Origin: Diphasiastrum complanatum
Lineage: Eukaryota > Streptophyta > Lycopodiopsida > Lycopodiales > Lycopodiaceae
DNA: 64,000 bases
NCBI GenBank assembly: GCA_029204225.1
Contig: CM055097.1
Span: 46,087,038-46,151,037 of the forward strand
Direction of reading: 5' to 3'
Made by a program: the position numbers and the translations under genes. The notes under the pieces are model-generated. The model had not been told where the DNA came from and searched no databases. It saw nothing but the letters and a program-made list of their open reading frames with translations. This document shows, in pieces, positions 21,954 to 33,608 of the stretch. Each line of letters starts with the position of its first letter. The stretch's first letter is position 1.

Positions 21954-22584
21954 TACAAACCCAATGTCAAGAACTCGACTGTGCAATGAAATAGAATACA
22001 TAACCATCAGTTATTATTCTTTGGATGGCAAACGCTCGATGCTGCATTATAACACTTCCGGACTAACAAGTTTTGGAAACTTGTTCTAGTATCCAGTTGT
22101 GACCAAAAAATTAAAATTCCGTGGCTTGTCCCTACCAAAAGCCACAACAATTAATTAATCATTTAATTGATATTTTTTCTCACCCAGGTGATTGGGTTTT
22201 AGATTTATTTAGCGGTAGTGGCACTACGAGCACATGTGTTGCTCAGAAAGGCAGACATGTTGCTATAGTACATTTAGATATTAATTTAGTTGATTTTATA
22301 AAAATGAGAATGAAATCTCTTTCAATTTTGCCAAATGAATTATCTGAGGTGGGAAAGAGTTTGGACAGTGAGGATACAATATTCCCTTGTCCAAGGAACC
22401 TCAGTCTCCTGCTAGCGGAAAAGTAGACGACACAGGAGAATTTGCTGATGTCTTGGTTCAAGATTACAATGTAGTAATTGTAGTCGAGAAAATTATAGAA
22501 GATGTGCCACTTGATAGTACAGTTACTACTCAAGAAAAAGCAAAAGAAAAAGATGTAAATGACATCGATGATTTTTGGGAATAA
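21954..22584 (+). pseudogene. methyltransferase AdoMet-binding half (motifs X and I) and acidic tail
   Basis: The frame starting near 21955 reads EYITISYYSLDGKRS and YPVVTKKLKF with a TAG at 22087. After a frame change near 22118 it reads CPYQKPQQLINHLIDIF, the PxQKPxxLI motif X region of N6_N4 methylases, then PGDWVLDLFSGSGTTSTCVA, the classic AdoMet motif I, then GRHVAIVHLDINLVDFIKMR, the motif II strand. A last frame (22387-22584) gives an acidic tail ending NDIDDFWE. The wording is that of the PF01555 family, and motif I is intact, including the catalytic-site loop FSGSGTT. Confidence 0.8.
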
Positions 22585-23388
22585 AAAATTCTCTTTTGTT
22601 TTAAAGAATAATTGTATTTATATTTTTTGATGTATTGTGTTTTGAATTTTTTTTGATTGATTTAATATTTTTAAATTTATTTTTCAACGATTTAAAATCT
22701 AAAATTTGAGATATTTAAAACCTTAACATTGATGATTATTATCAAAAATTAAAATTGTAATGATTTGTCAAGTTTACAATATTTTAATTTTAGATGTGTT
22801 TTTATAATATTTTTCGTAAAACAAAATATTGTAAAAAATGATAAAAAAAAAAATGAAAAAAAAAATTTAGATTTTTTTCAAGGTGATTTAAATATCATCA
22901 CAAATAATTTAATCTCGATTATTGTAGAGTAATTTTATTTGCGTTTATTTAATGTTTAAATATTTAATAAACTTACGTGGGTGTAAGTAAAGATTTTCAA
23001 AATTTTAAAATTTTAAAAAATATTGATTCAAATTTTTAACATAATTTAAAAAATATTTTTTTCAATACAAGAATTGTAATTTAGAAAACTTTTAAAATTC
23101 CAAAAAAAAAACTATAACTTTAGTTTTTAGTAAGCAAAAAATATTTTTTAGGTATTTTAGTGGTTGTGTATCTAATGATTTTATTTTAAATAGTATTATT
23201 ATTTAAAGAAGCTAATTTTAAGTTATTTATAAGAATCTATTGACCAAATTTTTGTAGCTTAAATTATTTTCTTGCAAAATACAACATTTTTTTACCATTA
23301 CAATATATTTATTTAAGGCATTTTAAATTTGGGTACTTTTTAAAAAATTTAATAAATTTAAAAAAAATGGGTCTTCAAGTCATTTCTC
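22585..23388. other. very AT-rich noncoding stretch
   Basis: Long A and T runs directly after the methyltransferase stop codon. No gene or repeat unit is recognisable. Confidence 0.6.
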
Positions 23389-23560
23389 TTTTTTTTGGTC
23401 ATCATGTTTGCTCCAACCATGTCTCATTCATTACCCATATGCTAAAATCCTTGTCGCTATCTGGGATTTCGAACTGTCCGGATATGGGTCCCATGTACCA
23501 ACTCAGCCATTTACACTTCACCTCATTAGACACTGTGGAACATCGCAAATGATGTAGTTT
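23389..23560 (-). mobile_element. SINE-like unit with tRNA-type A and B boxes
   Basis: On the minus strand TGGCTGAGTTGGTAC (23509-23495) fits the Pol III A-box consensus TRGCNNAGYNGG, and AGTTCGAAATCCCA (23475-23462) resembles the B box GGTTCGANTCC with one extra base. The spacing of about 30 bp suits a tRNA-derived promoter. The unit ends in an A run (T run at 23389-23396 on plus), as a SINE tail would. I found no target duplication. Confidence 0.4.
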
Positions 23561-23842
23561 TTCCAAGCCAAGGAAGATTCTCATGCCATAATGTTATGTG
23601 CTAGTAACAAGCTCAAACCACTGCATCCTTTAATGGTGCTACCGATGTTGTTGCATGTTACGATATTGTTCCATGCTTTGATACTGATATAGTATGACTG
23701 CTACTGTTGCGGATGTTGTTGCATGCTTTGATATTGTTGTTGAGTATTTTGATGCTACTCATGTTCCTGACCACCATGCTATAGATGTTGTTGCCTATAC
23801 TCCTTATTTCGATATTATTCAACGATTGCTCTTTCAGATGCT

Positions 23843-24390
23843 TTGGCTACTCCAGTTGATTTCCATATGACATATGATTATACATTTCATGATGTTCCTA
23901 TTGTATACTCACTAGTTTATTTTGCTGATACCCATCTAGATGAGTATGCGGTTCTTCTAGATGCATATTTAGGCCAGAACTTATCAATTGATGCTTTTGT
24001 TATTATGCCTACGTATGTTGTTCCATTTGTGGATCATATTATTCTAGATGCGGGGTGAGAGTATATTGATTTAGTGGATATAGGCAATACACATTCATTT
24101 ATTAGCAGTTACATTTCCACCAGGATTCGTGCTACACCTGTTCCTGCTTCCCAGCCTCTCAGTGTTGAGGTTGCTCGTTTCATTTTTTTTTCCAGTTCTC
24201 AGATGTTTTAGAGCTTGGATTATCGCATTGGTGATTTTTCTAGTCAAGCAGATTTCTACATCATTCCTCTGGAGCACTATGACATTATTTTTGGTGCAGA
24301 CTGGTTCTCTTCACTTGATACTGTTGTTGTGGATCTCTCTCTCAACAAACACTTTCCTTTACTCATGCTGGTCAACATCATTCACTTGTT
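23843..24390 (+). pseudogene. Ty3/gypsy aspartic protease-like relic
   Basis: The best part is about 24050-24330. YIDLVDIGNTHSFISSYIST resembles the gypsy protease start (D-S-G-A-T-H-S-F-I) with Asp retained, Ser to Ile and Ala to Asn. It is followed by DYRIGDFSSQADFYIIPL and YDIIFGADWFSSLDTVVVDL, matching the conserved Y-D-x-I-L-G-x-D-W-L block. There is one frame change near 24200. Upstream (23600-24050) is a Val/Asp/Ala-rich open stretch built on a loosely repeated GATGTTGTTGCATGCTTTGA, with no known domain. Confidence 0.55.
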
Positions 24391-26217
24391 GGCATTGATT
24401 CCCAAGGTACTGAGATGCAATTTATGCGTAGCCTGCCAAAGGCTCAAGATGCAGCTTTTCTTTCCATTCAGAGTACATCAGTTAATGCTTCACTTTCACC
24501 TGCCATGGGTCCTCTTCCTCAAGTTGATGTTGCTTCGGATTTACAAGTTGTTGTTGCGTGCCTTGCACCTATATGCATTGATTCACAAATATTGTATTCA
24601 GTGGTCATTCCCGGTTTCATTGATATTGAGGTTGTATACCTTGGTGGTATTTCTACTATTGCTTTTGTGCATACCTCAGATAGCTCTCCTGGTTTAGTGG
24701 TGGTGCAATATCTTCTCCATTGGTCTCTATATCTCCATCTCTTGAGTCCGTTATGGCCGATATTCCTACTGATTTCTATGGGGTTCTTTATGGGTCCATG
24801 TTTGATGGTTCCCTTGCTATTGGTGATCAAGTTGTATCTTCTTTCGCTTTACTCCATGGATCTCTGCTTGAGATTTGTGATCTGTCTCATGATATTTCTA
24901 TGGTTCCTTACATGATTCATGCACCTTTGGCCCTTACCGTTACACATTTTCCATCCGAGGATATTTTTCAGATGGTCACTATTACTTATCTAGGGTATTT
25001 ATATGCTAGGATCTTTCTAGATGAGTATACGGGCATCCTTCAGTCTCCTTGTGTTTCTACATATAGGTTTGCTACAGTCCATGTCGATGGTATACACTTT
25101 TGGGCTTTTTATGCATTAGAGGTTTTTCATGTGACTAATTTCTTTTAACCTCTTGATTTGACATTTCTGGTTATTATGTATCACTTGGACTTCATTTGGA
25201 CCTATTGCTCATACTATTGCTTCATTTTCAGCTATGTATATATGGCATTCCTAGTCATTATGTATAACTTGGTTTTCATTTGGACCTACTGATTGGTGCT
25301 GGTTTTTCCATATTACTGATCGCCTATGGTGCAGATATCTCTATGATTATGCATGTGGCTCTCTATCTGTTCCTTGGATTGTTGCTCATTGTCAGGCTTG
25401 GCATATCCTTATGGCCTGGGTTATTGCCTCCATTCCAACTACTATTTTTTCGAGTGATCTTCAGGTTGGTCTCTGATGCTGAGTTGCCACTTTGTTTTGG
25501 TGTTCCGAGACCATTAGAGTACCTTCAGAGAGTTCCCTCTCCTCTATTGGATAGTTTTTGGAGATGTTGCCACCATATACTTCAGTATTGCTCATATGTG
25601 CTTTGATACTCATTCTCAGCTACACGTGGACATTGCCCCGATGCTTTCTACTGATGTTGGGGATCCTGTTCCTCGTTCCAGTGCATTTCTTCTATTTTTC
25701 AATTGTGCGTCTGGTGTGTACTTTGGGATTACACTTGCGGGATGGGTCATCTGATTCTCCATCCGTTTTTGGTGTATCCTATGATGGATTGGTATGTCCA
25801 TATGAGGTCTTTCTGGATGACTTTTTCGGCTACAGTTTTTCAGTTGGGGCCTCTACTATTTCTAGATTTATTGCTACTATTTTCATGCACCATGTATTTT
25901 TAGATGATGCATTGATTTCTTGGACCTTCTAGAGCTTTTGGCATGTTGCTCTTCTCGTGATATGGGCCTTGTGGGTACCTTGTGCCATTGCTACTTCTCA
26001 TTCATGGGCCTTATGGATACCTTGCAATTGGGCTTTTGATGATGTTGGTGCACATTTTTTCATTTTAGTTATCCTTTGTCGGGATGATCTCTTTATGCTC
26101 CATGTTTCCTGGCATATCGCTTGCTTTTCCATGCTATTACAACGTGTCTATCATCCTGCTTATGTTCCTACTCTTTGGTGCTGATCTTTCGATGCTGCTA
26201 TCTTTTCTTCGGGCATC
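24391..26217 (+). other. long T-rich, mostly open stretch of unknown origin
   Basis: Plus-strand frames are open over most of 24415-26184 with several frame changes. The products are hydrophobic and low in complexity (for example YLGGISTIAFVHTSDSSPG). They may be the degenerate continuation of the gypsy fragment, but I see no RT, RNase H or integrase motif. The openness may simply come from the T/G-rich, A-poor plus strand. Confidence 0.35.
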
Positions 26218-27595
26218 TATATAACTGAGTTTGTCACAATTGACATCCAAAACTGTGGACTACTCAATGATTACAAAGATATCAGTTATGAACTCAATTA
26301 TATGAATTCTATCCTGGAAATTAATGTCTGGTATTAATCAATTATTTACAGGGATTACCAAATTTCTAATTGCGAAATACATTTCCCAAACACAATTACT
26401 ACCTCTGATGTCCACTCTTCTTCCCCCCTTAGGATTTTTAGTCCCCTAAAAATCTGTTTCAGCTAAGGTACTAAGAAGATATACAAACACTAGTAAATGT
26501 AAAAAGTGAATTAGCGTAGGAAAAAGTCTTAAACAGTTTCATTTCTATCCTATACCTGGGTTGAATCACTGATATACAAAAATCATCTATTAGTATAAAA
26601 AATAGTACTAGTCTAATCTTTTGCATACAATTCACCATAGGATTTAACCATGAAATGAAATCACTTTTTTTTTTTACTTTTGATCAGTTTCCAATATACT
26701 TGGACTGTTTTATTTATTTATCATTTGCTGGGTTGGCATTAGTCCGTCAATATTAACAAAAACTATCAAAATGTCAGAATTTGAGATTACATGAACTGTA
26801 TCCAACCAGATTTCACTGCCCGGATAAAGAGTTCTATCACCACTCATTTTATTAGGCCATTTCATATTGTTTGATGGTTTTTAAATTCAATGTTGACGAG
26901 TATCTTACATAAACATTCACATAACCCATTTTTGATGATTTAGATCAACTAGAAATATATCAGACAAGTAATCGATTTCATATTTCAACCAAACTTGAAA
27001 TTCAACAGAAAAGGAATAAATTCAATTTTAACTTCAACCTAGGAGTACCATACTCCAAAAGTTAAAATGACATTACAGTATAAACTGCCGACAAATTCAA
27101 TGTGGTTTCTTCTGTCAATTTAAAATTATCTATACTCAAAAAATATTTTACCTTTAGTGAAAACCGTTGTGACTAACTTTGATTGATAAATTCAAAACAG
27201 TCAATTCACTAATCTTAACTCATTCCATAGATAATGAAAAAATTGTTAAAAATGAAAAATCATCTATCTTGACTTTAGGCTTGCTACAAAGTTTTGTCTA
27301 TGCAAGTTTGTTGTTTCATAATGTAAATGCCAAATTTGGCCTAGAAGGAACTCGAGCTATATGAGTTTCTCAAGTCTAGTTGGTAGTATACAACTTGCAT
27401 ATAGATTGTAGACTTAGAAATGTCATTAATATGCTTGTAGAAACTCGTGGCATATCACATGCAATGGTTGTAAGTGATCCATAGTGACATGCAAGGCATG
27501 CACAAAGTGAAATGGACACATGCATGATGATTTGTATAATTCTAGGTAGAAAAATGACACTTAGTAAAAGTAGGTAGAAATGCATGCATGAGATG
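26218..27595. other. AT-rich noncoding sequence
   Basis: Nothing identifiable: no motif-bearing frame, tandem repeat or RNA gene. Confidence 0.5.
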
Positions 27596-28037
27596 TGACA
27601 AATGTCACTAATACTCTAGTTTTCACTTTAGATGTGGATGGAAGGTGGATGGATGTGGTTCTACCTCGAGCTACCTCAAACTCCATAAATATGTATAGAC
27701 ATTCTCATAATCTTTGATGAAGAACCAAGCTTTGATGCTATTCCATGCCATTTTGGATCTATACTATCTTATGCTTGAATATTGCTCTCTCTTTCTCTCT
27801 CTAACTCGTGTTGAGGCTTATGCTCATACACTAAATTCTTGTACTTTTTCTCTCTTGTAATCAAAGCTATCATTCTCTGATTCTTAGCATGCTAGATTGT
27901 GATTAAGCCATTAAATTTTGTACTAGATCTTGCTATTCAATCTAGAATCAGTTTGTGTGCTAATCATAAAGCTTAATAAGATCATTCACATTTGAGGATC
28001 ATTCCCCGCACGTGTGAACTTGTTGGAAATTTTGTCA
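27596..28037 (+). repeat. probable copia LTR
   Basis: The right edge is firm: TTTTGTCA ends in CA directly before a canonical PBS. The left edge is proposed at TGACAAATGTCAC (27596) because it mirrors the right end (TGACAAAA on the other strand). It holds a CT-rich initiator-like region near 27785-27810. The partner LTR was not found. Confidence 0.6.
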
Positions 28038-28049
28038 TGGTATCAGAGC
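28038..28049 (+). other. primer-binding site (tRNA-iMet)
   Basis: TGGTATCAGAGC immediately follows the CA end of the LTR. Confidence 0.85.
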
Positions 28050-28514
28050 CAAATTAAGCTTGCATGCTATTATCTCTGATTGTTCAAGAATTTGTGAGCT
28101 AATTCAAGCAAAAAAGTAGTTAATCACTTTTCTTTACCTTTTCTTGAAAAGTGTTTGGATCAAAGAGAATAGAAACTGAATTTTCAGGTCAGAATTGTCA
28201 TTGTACGGAATTTTGGAATTCCGCACAAGACTGAAAATCTATTTGGGCCAAAGATAGTGGTGTTATAGCCTAATGGAAAGCTTATGAAAAGTACTTTCCA
28301 TTGCAATTGATCCCAAATCAATCTGATGTGTCTATCAAGAGCTATAAGCTCTTAAAGAGGGTAGGGAGAGGTCCAAAATCCGAGTGACCACTTTTTGATT
28401 TGATTCAATCTTGTTTGATTCTTAATCCATTGTTTTGAGTATCCAACAAATGCAATTGAAGTGGGATCGAAGGGTAAACACGTGCATTTGAAAATTTTTG
28501 AAAACAGAATTTTC

Positions 28515-28607
28515 GAGAGAGAGAGATAGAGAGCGCTAGCGATGGATGCAGAGAGTTAGAGAGAGAGAGAGAGAGAGGGGTTACAGAGACAGAGCTAACG
28601 ACGGATC

Positions 28608-28643
<36 letters not shown>

Positions 28644-29154
28644 TGTATAATGTAAGTTGAGAGAGAGAGAGAGAGAGATCGTGTGATCGTGAGAGGGCCC
28701 GTCGCTCTCCTTGTGGACCGGTTGGGTTGGTGTAAGCTTTTTGGTTCTGTTTTGTTTTTGTTGTGCATTCATGGCTGCTTTCTAAAGATCACGAGTGAGT
28801 GCTGAAAGATCATCTTTGGTTGCAGATCAGTTGCTGAGAATAGGAGCGATGGGGAGCACTAGATGGCAGCAGGCAGCCCAATTACGTGTTTGCTCCTCCT
28901 CTCACATTAGCAGGAGCACCTCCTCCTCGTCCTCCTCTCACATTCGGTAATGGCGGCAATGCTGCTGCTGGTGCTGGCAATTGCTCCTTTCTGGCTCGTC
29001 TTTGAGAGGAGCCCGCTTGCAGGCTGCCCGCAGCTGGAGGAAAAGTGAGTGAGAGATGGTGAGAGAAAAGAGAGAGGGGGTAGAGAGATGGTGAGTGAGA
29101 GAAGAGAGATAGGGTGATGTTGGGAGGACATGAGAGTCCTGACTTGTGAGAGCG

Positions 29155-29185
<31 letters not shown>

Positions 29186-29290
29186 CATATTTTTTTGAAT
29201 TAGGTTTTTTGGGGTTAGGGTATTTTAGGGTTAGGGTTTTCTAGAATTCAGATATGAAAAAAAGTAATAATGTAAGTTGAGAGAGAGAGA
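28515..29290. repeat. clustered (GA)n microsatellites
   Basis: GAGA runs occur at about 28515-28530, 28558-28577, 28609-28640, 28660-28678, 29155-29182 and 29279-29291, within the leader of the copia LTR/PBS above. A CTCCTCCTCGTCCTCC stretch at about 28890-28950 lies between them. No gag is recognisable. Confidence 0.85.
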
Positions 29291-31585
29291 TAAAGCCTTG
29301 GGAATCGGGATGATGCATTACGTGCTTTGAGATCCTTGGCCAAGGGTGGAGCTTGAGGGCAGGGCTTTGAAAGCTTGCAATGCTTGTCCCCAAGGATTTA
29401 GTCTTGGTAAGGACCCAAGGTGAATATTTTAACATGTTTTTGGAAGGAAAGGTCCTTGCCCAAGGGCCTTCTGTCTTGGGAGGGTGGCTGCCTGCTCAAG
29501 GGCCTGGACCAGAGTGGAAAGGCCTGAGGCCAACAAATTTCACTTAATAATGTTACGGTGTATATCTTTTTTTGGGTACATTTTTTGTGTGTAGATGTCA
29601 CTGGAAAGTGGATCTTTTGACGAAATGTGTATGAGGACAGCCAATGACTGCTGGGCCCTGGCTACCACATAGCACATTGACTATGTTGCAGCCAATCATT
29701 GGCTCTCCACATGCACATTTTGCCAAAAGGTTTCAATTTTTCATTTGATGTTCACATGAGAGTTGTGGTGATGGCAACCAATTATGGCTTTCCACATACA
29801 CTTATGTTGGAAGGTTTCATGCTTAGGTGTCAATCTCTCATTGGCTGTTGACATGAGCGTTGTGGTGAAGATTCAAATTCTTGGAAATCACATGAAAATT
29901 AAGTTTATGAATTTGGCTCCAAATTACAAAGAAAAAATAAGCGTCTGGCATTCATTATGGGGGAGTGGTCTTTCTAGAGATCTTCATTGATGGTTTAGGT
30001 AAATTAACCAAGGCCTTAGCACACTAGTAAAGGACTTCAGAAAGACCATTTCCGTACATAAACATTGAGTGGAATTGTGGAAATTCTACTTAATCTCTTT
30101 CCCAAAACGATTCTAAGATATGTTGTAAATTTTTTTCATGGCTCATTCTTGACAATAAAACGACCAAATCAGTAAAAATATTCACTAGGAGTATATATCA
30201 TCCATGGGTCGACTCTTGTAAATTTCCTAACTATGGAATTTTACAATCTACTGAGCAAGTCAATTTTTTGATCTGGACCTTTTCTACCATGGAACAAATA
30301 TCTCTTTCTGTTCAAGAACTTTGAGAAAATTATTGACAATAGATAAATTTCTATGTATATAAACAAACAACTGGTGGTAAACTTTGGAGTAAAGAGATGT
30401 ACTTATTCAAGGAGTGGTATGGGCATAATGGCCTCTATAGCACAACTTTGGGTTATTTAACCTAAGAATGATGTGTCATCAAAATGATTTGAAAATCTTG
30501 TTCTATTGTTTTATTGTTGCATCATTGAATGCCTGCGGCAGTGTCTAGCCTTACGTTAGGGGAAACCCGATGAACTTAGCCACTACCTGGTGCGTAGCAC
30601 TTGGGGTCAATTATGGATGGTTGGACTGGTAACTTTAAAGCTGAGACAGAGCTTTACTAAGACAACCTCGAATATGAGAAATTTAACCAAAAGTACAGCC
30701 AAAAATAGAAAAAAAGAGGGGTACTTTTCAAGTGCTAAGATCAAGGGCTACTGGTCTAAAACAAGAAACCACACAGAAAACAATCATTAATAGGTCTAAA
30801 ATTGAATCAAAACAATTTAAAAACTGAAAAATCAAGAAAATTAACAAACTAGTGAACAAAAACTCTACCAAAACTCCAAGAAAACCACCAAATATGATGG
30901 GGAGGGGGTTCAATACCAAAATCGTCATGTGCCAATCATAGTACCCTAACATTGAATCCCGTCATTAGCATCACATTCACATGATAAAGCAAGAAATCAA
31001 GAAATTTGACCAAATGTAAAGAACTTCACCAATGTGGCAAAGGAAGGGTAGAATCATCCATTGAATGATCATTCATTACATAAGGGCCTAAAACTAGAGA
31101 ATGCTTCTTGGTTTCCAAGGGGAGGCTCGAACATGGGACCAAAGAATGATCAAGTTCTTATGTGAAGGAGTTGGCACTTGAACCACAAATAGGCAAAAGC
31201 CATAGCTCTCAAGAAGAGAAGCTCCAAAAACGCATTAGAGAGAATTTCAATTTAGTGAATGTAGAATAACGTCCAAATTTAGCACGACCTCAACTATTTA
31301 TAGTGGTCCTTTGTGACTCTAATATGAGCTTTCCAGTCATTTTGGAACCAAATTTGGGCATTTAGCACCTTATGTATTTGACCAATTCTAATGCACTCGA
31401 GATTGCTTATAAGCACTTGTACAATGCAAAGAGCAAAAAAAAGCATCAATCCACATTAAACCTCTCTCTTTCTCTCATCCACAACACATATGTGTGAAAA
31501 AAAAAAGCATCATATATCATAATATCGGGCCTATGGCACCATAATGGGGTACAATGGATGTCTGAGGAAAATAAGTAATATACAA
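29291..31585. other. noncoding sequence
   Basis: Only short chance frames. No conserved motif, RNA gene or repeat was recognised. Confidence 0.45.
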
Positions 31586-31813
31586 CTAGGAATCATCATC
31601 CTCATGATAATCAGAATTGTCTGAGTTTGTGCCAATCTGTTGATCCAAGGTTTCTGAAGATGAATCCGAGGGAACCATACATCGTGATGGCGTCTCTCTG
31701 CTGCTGCTACCTTTGGCTTTGCTCAGTGCTGCCTCTGGCCTTGCCCCCACTGTTGGCTGATTCTGATGAATCCCCAAGATACTCGGACAGAGCAACTCAA
31801 GAGCACCTCTCAC
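31586..31813 (-). CDS. hypothetical acidic C-terminal fragment
   Basis: A 75-codon minus-strand frame with a Ser-rich middle and a strongly acidic end (SDNSDYHEDDDS). It resembles the tails of plant nuclear or transposase proteins, but no domain is present and the start is probably not real. It may be a 3' exon remnant. Confidence 0.2.
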   Translation of the reverse strand: MRGALELLCPSILGIHQNQPTVGARPEAALSKAKGSSSRETPSRCMVPSDSSSETLDQQIGTNSDNSDYHEDDDS

Positions 31814-33608
31814 CTTAGACCGAGGAGGTCTCTGAGAAGACGAGACTAATGAAGACTGAGAGCCGAGTATGAGAACTGATGAATACTAGTTAGTAATGAC
31901 AAGTAAGAATTGTGTAAGCCTCATGATGAATCCCGGAAGATGAAATGACCATGTAGGAACTAGTATTTCTAGGCAAATGTAATAAATGCAAGTAGACCCC
32001 TCTTAAAGAAAGTAGAGTGAGCCACCTTTTGATGGTGACCTCTAGTGGAGAGCATTATTCCACTTGTAATTTGTGAAATATGGAAATTCCACTAGGATGC
32101 CACCTAAGGAGCTCTCTTGCTTATTTAAGGGACTCCCTCTTTGTGTAGAGGAGCTTTTTTTATTTGTATCAGCTCCATGCTGAAATGAGAAGAGCCTTCA
32201 CGAGTTTGGTGCAACCATTGAGCTCCTTGATCATGCTTGTTTCTTGAGTGATGCATTTATGATCTTGCCCTTCTCTCCTTTTGTGTGTGGTTGTGGATTT
32301 AGAGTGGATTAGTTTTTTTGCTTTTGTAGAGTGGATTACATTTCATGTTTTCTTGTGGATTAATGTAGGAGCCAGCATTCAAGTAAACTAAATAGGCTAG
32401 ATTTGTGGTGTGATTCTTGCATATCTCTGTACAATCTAGTTCTTGATGTTCTTGGGATGTCCAAGAATCAATAGACTGGTTGGTTTCTTGATTCTTGGAC
32501 TTCTAACATGCTGTAGTTTAGTTCTTGTTTCTTGTTTATCAGTTTATGCAAATGTAGCTCAGTTTAGTGTAGTGTAGGATCTGATTTCAATCCGCTTTTA
32601 GAGTAAGTAGCAGTAGAAACTACTGAACGTTCATTGGTTTACATGCTGATCTGTGAATGAGCGTTCTAGGCTTGCATCCTATGTAGAATGTAAGTGCGTT
32701 CAAGAGTGACGTCCCTGAGTAGTCCTCTGACAGGCAGGACATAAAAATTTATACCACAACGTCTACCTATTTCCTTCTGCCTGGTTTGGCATCGTAAAAT
32801 CAAGAAACCATCTAACGAATGCCTTTGAGCCGGGTAACAGAAACGGTTCTGAAACGCATTCAATCGTAGACACCTGCATCCCAACCAACATTAATCTGTA
32901 ATCCTATACTTCTCCCAGATCAACATCTACGATCACCCCCTAACAGCCTCACACAGCCTCTGACGCAATCCACAATCCATCACTACCCTCAAACTTCAAT
33001 CTCAACCGCAACCAGAACCAATCATCAGATCTAGTCCGCAGGGGTTCCACACCATCTTAATCGGACCACATCCATGCCAGACCATAACAACTCACTCCAC
33101 ATTTTTTTTTTTTTTACATCCACCAACGTCAATCTTCGTTTGCATCTGATACACTCTAACTTTGTTCATCTTCCATGCCTCTCAACCTGTCTTAATCACA
33201 CACGCACTTCTCCAATCGAACCATAGCTACCACAAATTCCCACAACCACCACCTTACGCCTACCCAAGGACCCCTCGCCCGCAAACGTTCGCTAAAACAA
33301 CACTCACTCATCTCCAACGACATCAACTGCATCCCTCCATCCTCAACCACATTGGACCGCAACCAGACCGCCGTAACCGCAATTGTCCGCTGCATCCGCA
33401 AGTGCCCGCTACAACCGTAATAGATCGCTGACATCACACATGTCCGCTGACACCACTAACACTGTATTCCACCGTAGTCACCCATCTTCCTCACCTCCAC
33501 AACAGACCGCAATTCTATGGCCTACGACTACCCACGGCCACCTTCGACCGCAAAAGCAAAAAAAAAAAAAAAAAAACTAACTAACACAGAAAAAATCATC
33601 AGTACTCA
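31814..33608. other. noncoding; possible LTR-like sequence upstream of a gypsy gag
   Basis: CTTATTTAAGGGACTCCCTC (near 32120) looks like a core promoter. The plus strand becomes C/A-rich from about 32880 to 33560, with an A17 run before the gag start. LTR ends could not be defined. Confidence 0.3.

Larger units (their letters stand above)
19116..22584 (+). pseudogene. intron-containing ParB-like / N6_N4 DNA methyltransferase gene, decayed
   Basis: The exons fit one gene, in order: an unknown N-terminal domain (19116-19463), a Ser/Thr/Lys-rich linker and probable ParB-like domain (19602-20610), a small helical linker (20808-21232), the motif IV half of a DNA methyltransferase (21405-21835) and its motif I half (21954-22584). 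Putative GT-AG introns separate them. The AdoMet motif (LDLFSGSGTT) follows the catalytic motif (ADIPYG), the permuted order of beta-class N4-cytosine/N6-adenine enzymes (Pfam N6_N4_Mtase). ParB-methylase fusions are known from phage and bacterial mobile elements; here introns show the gene is nuclear. Breaks: an A10-run frameshift (about 19786-19795), TGA 20233, TAG 20898, TAG 21164, TAG 21460, frameshift near 21595, TAG 22087, frameshift near 22118. It is not translatable as it stands. Confidence 0.75.

Noticed and set aside
24391-26184. A large membrane protein gene
   Set aside because: The hydrophobic residues follow from a T-rich strand; frames change often and no family signature is seen.
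30530-30640. rRNA- or tRNA-like wording (GCCTGCGGCAGTG...GTAGCAC)
   Set aside because: It does not fold or match a conserved rRNA or tRNA block that I know.
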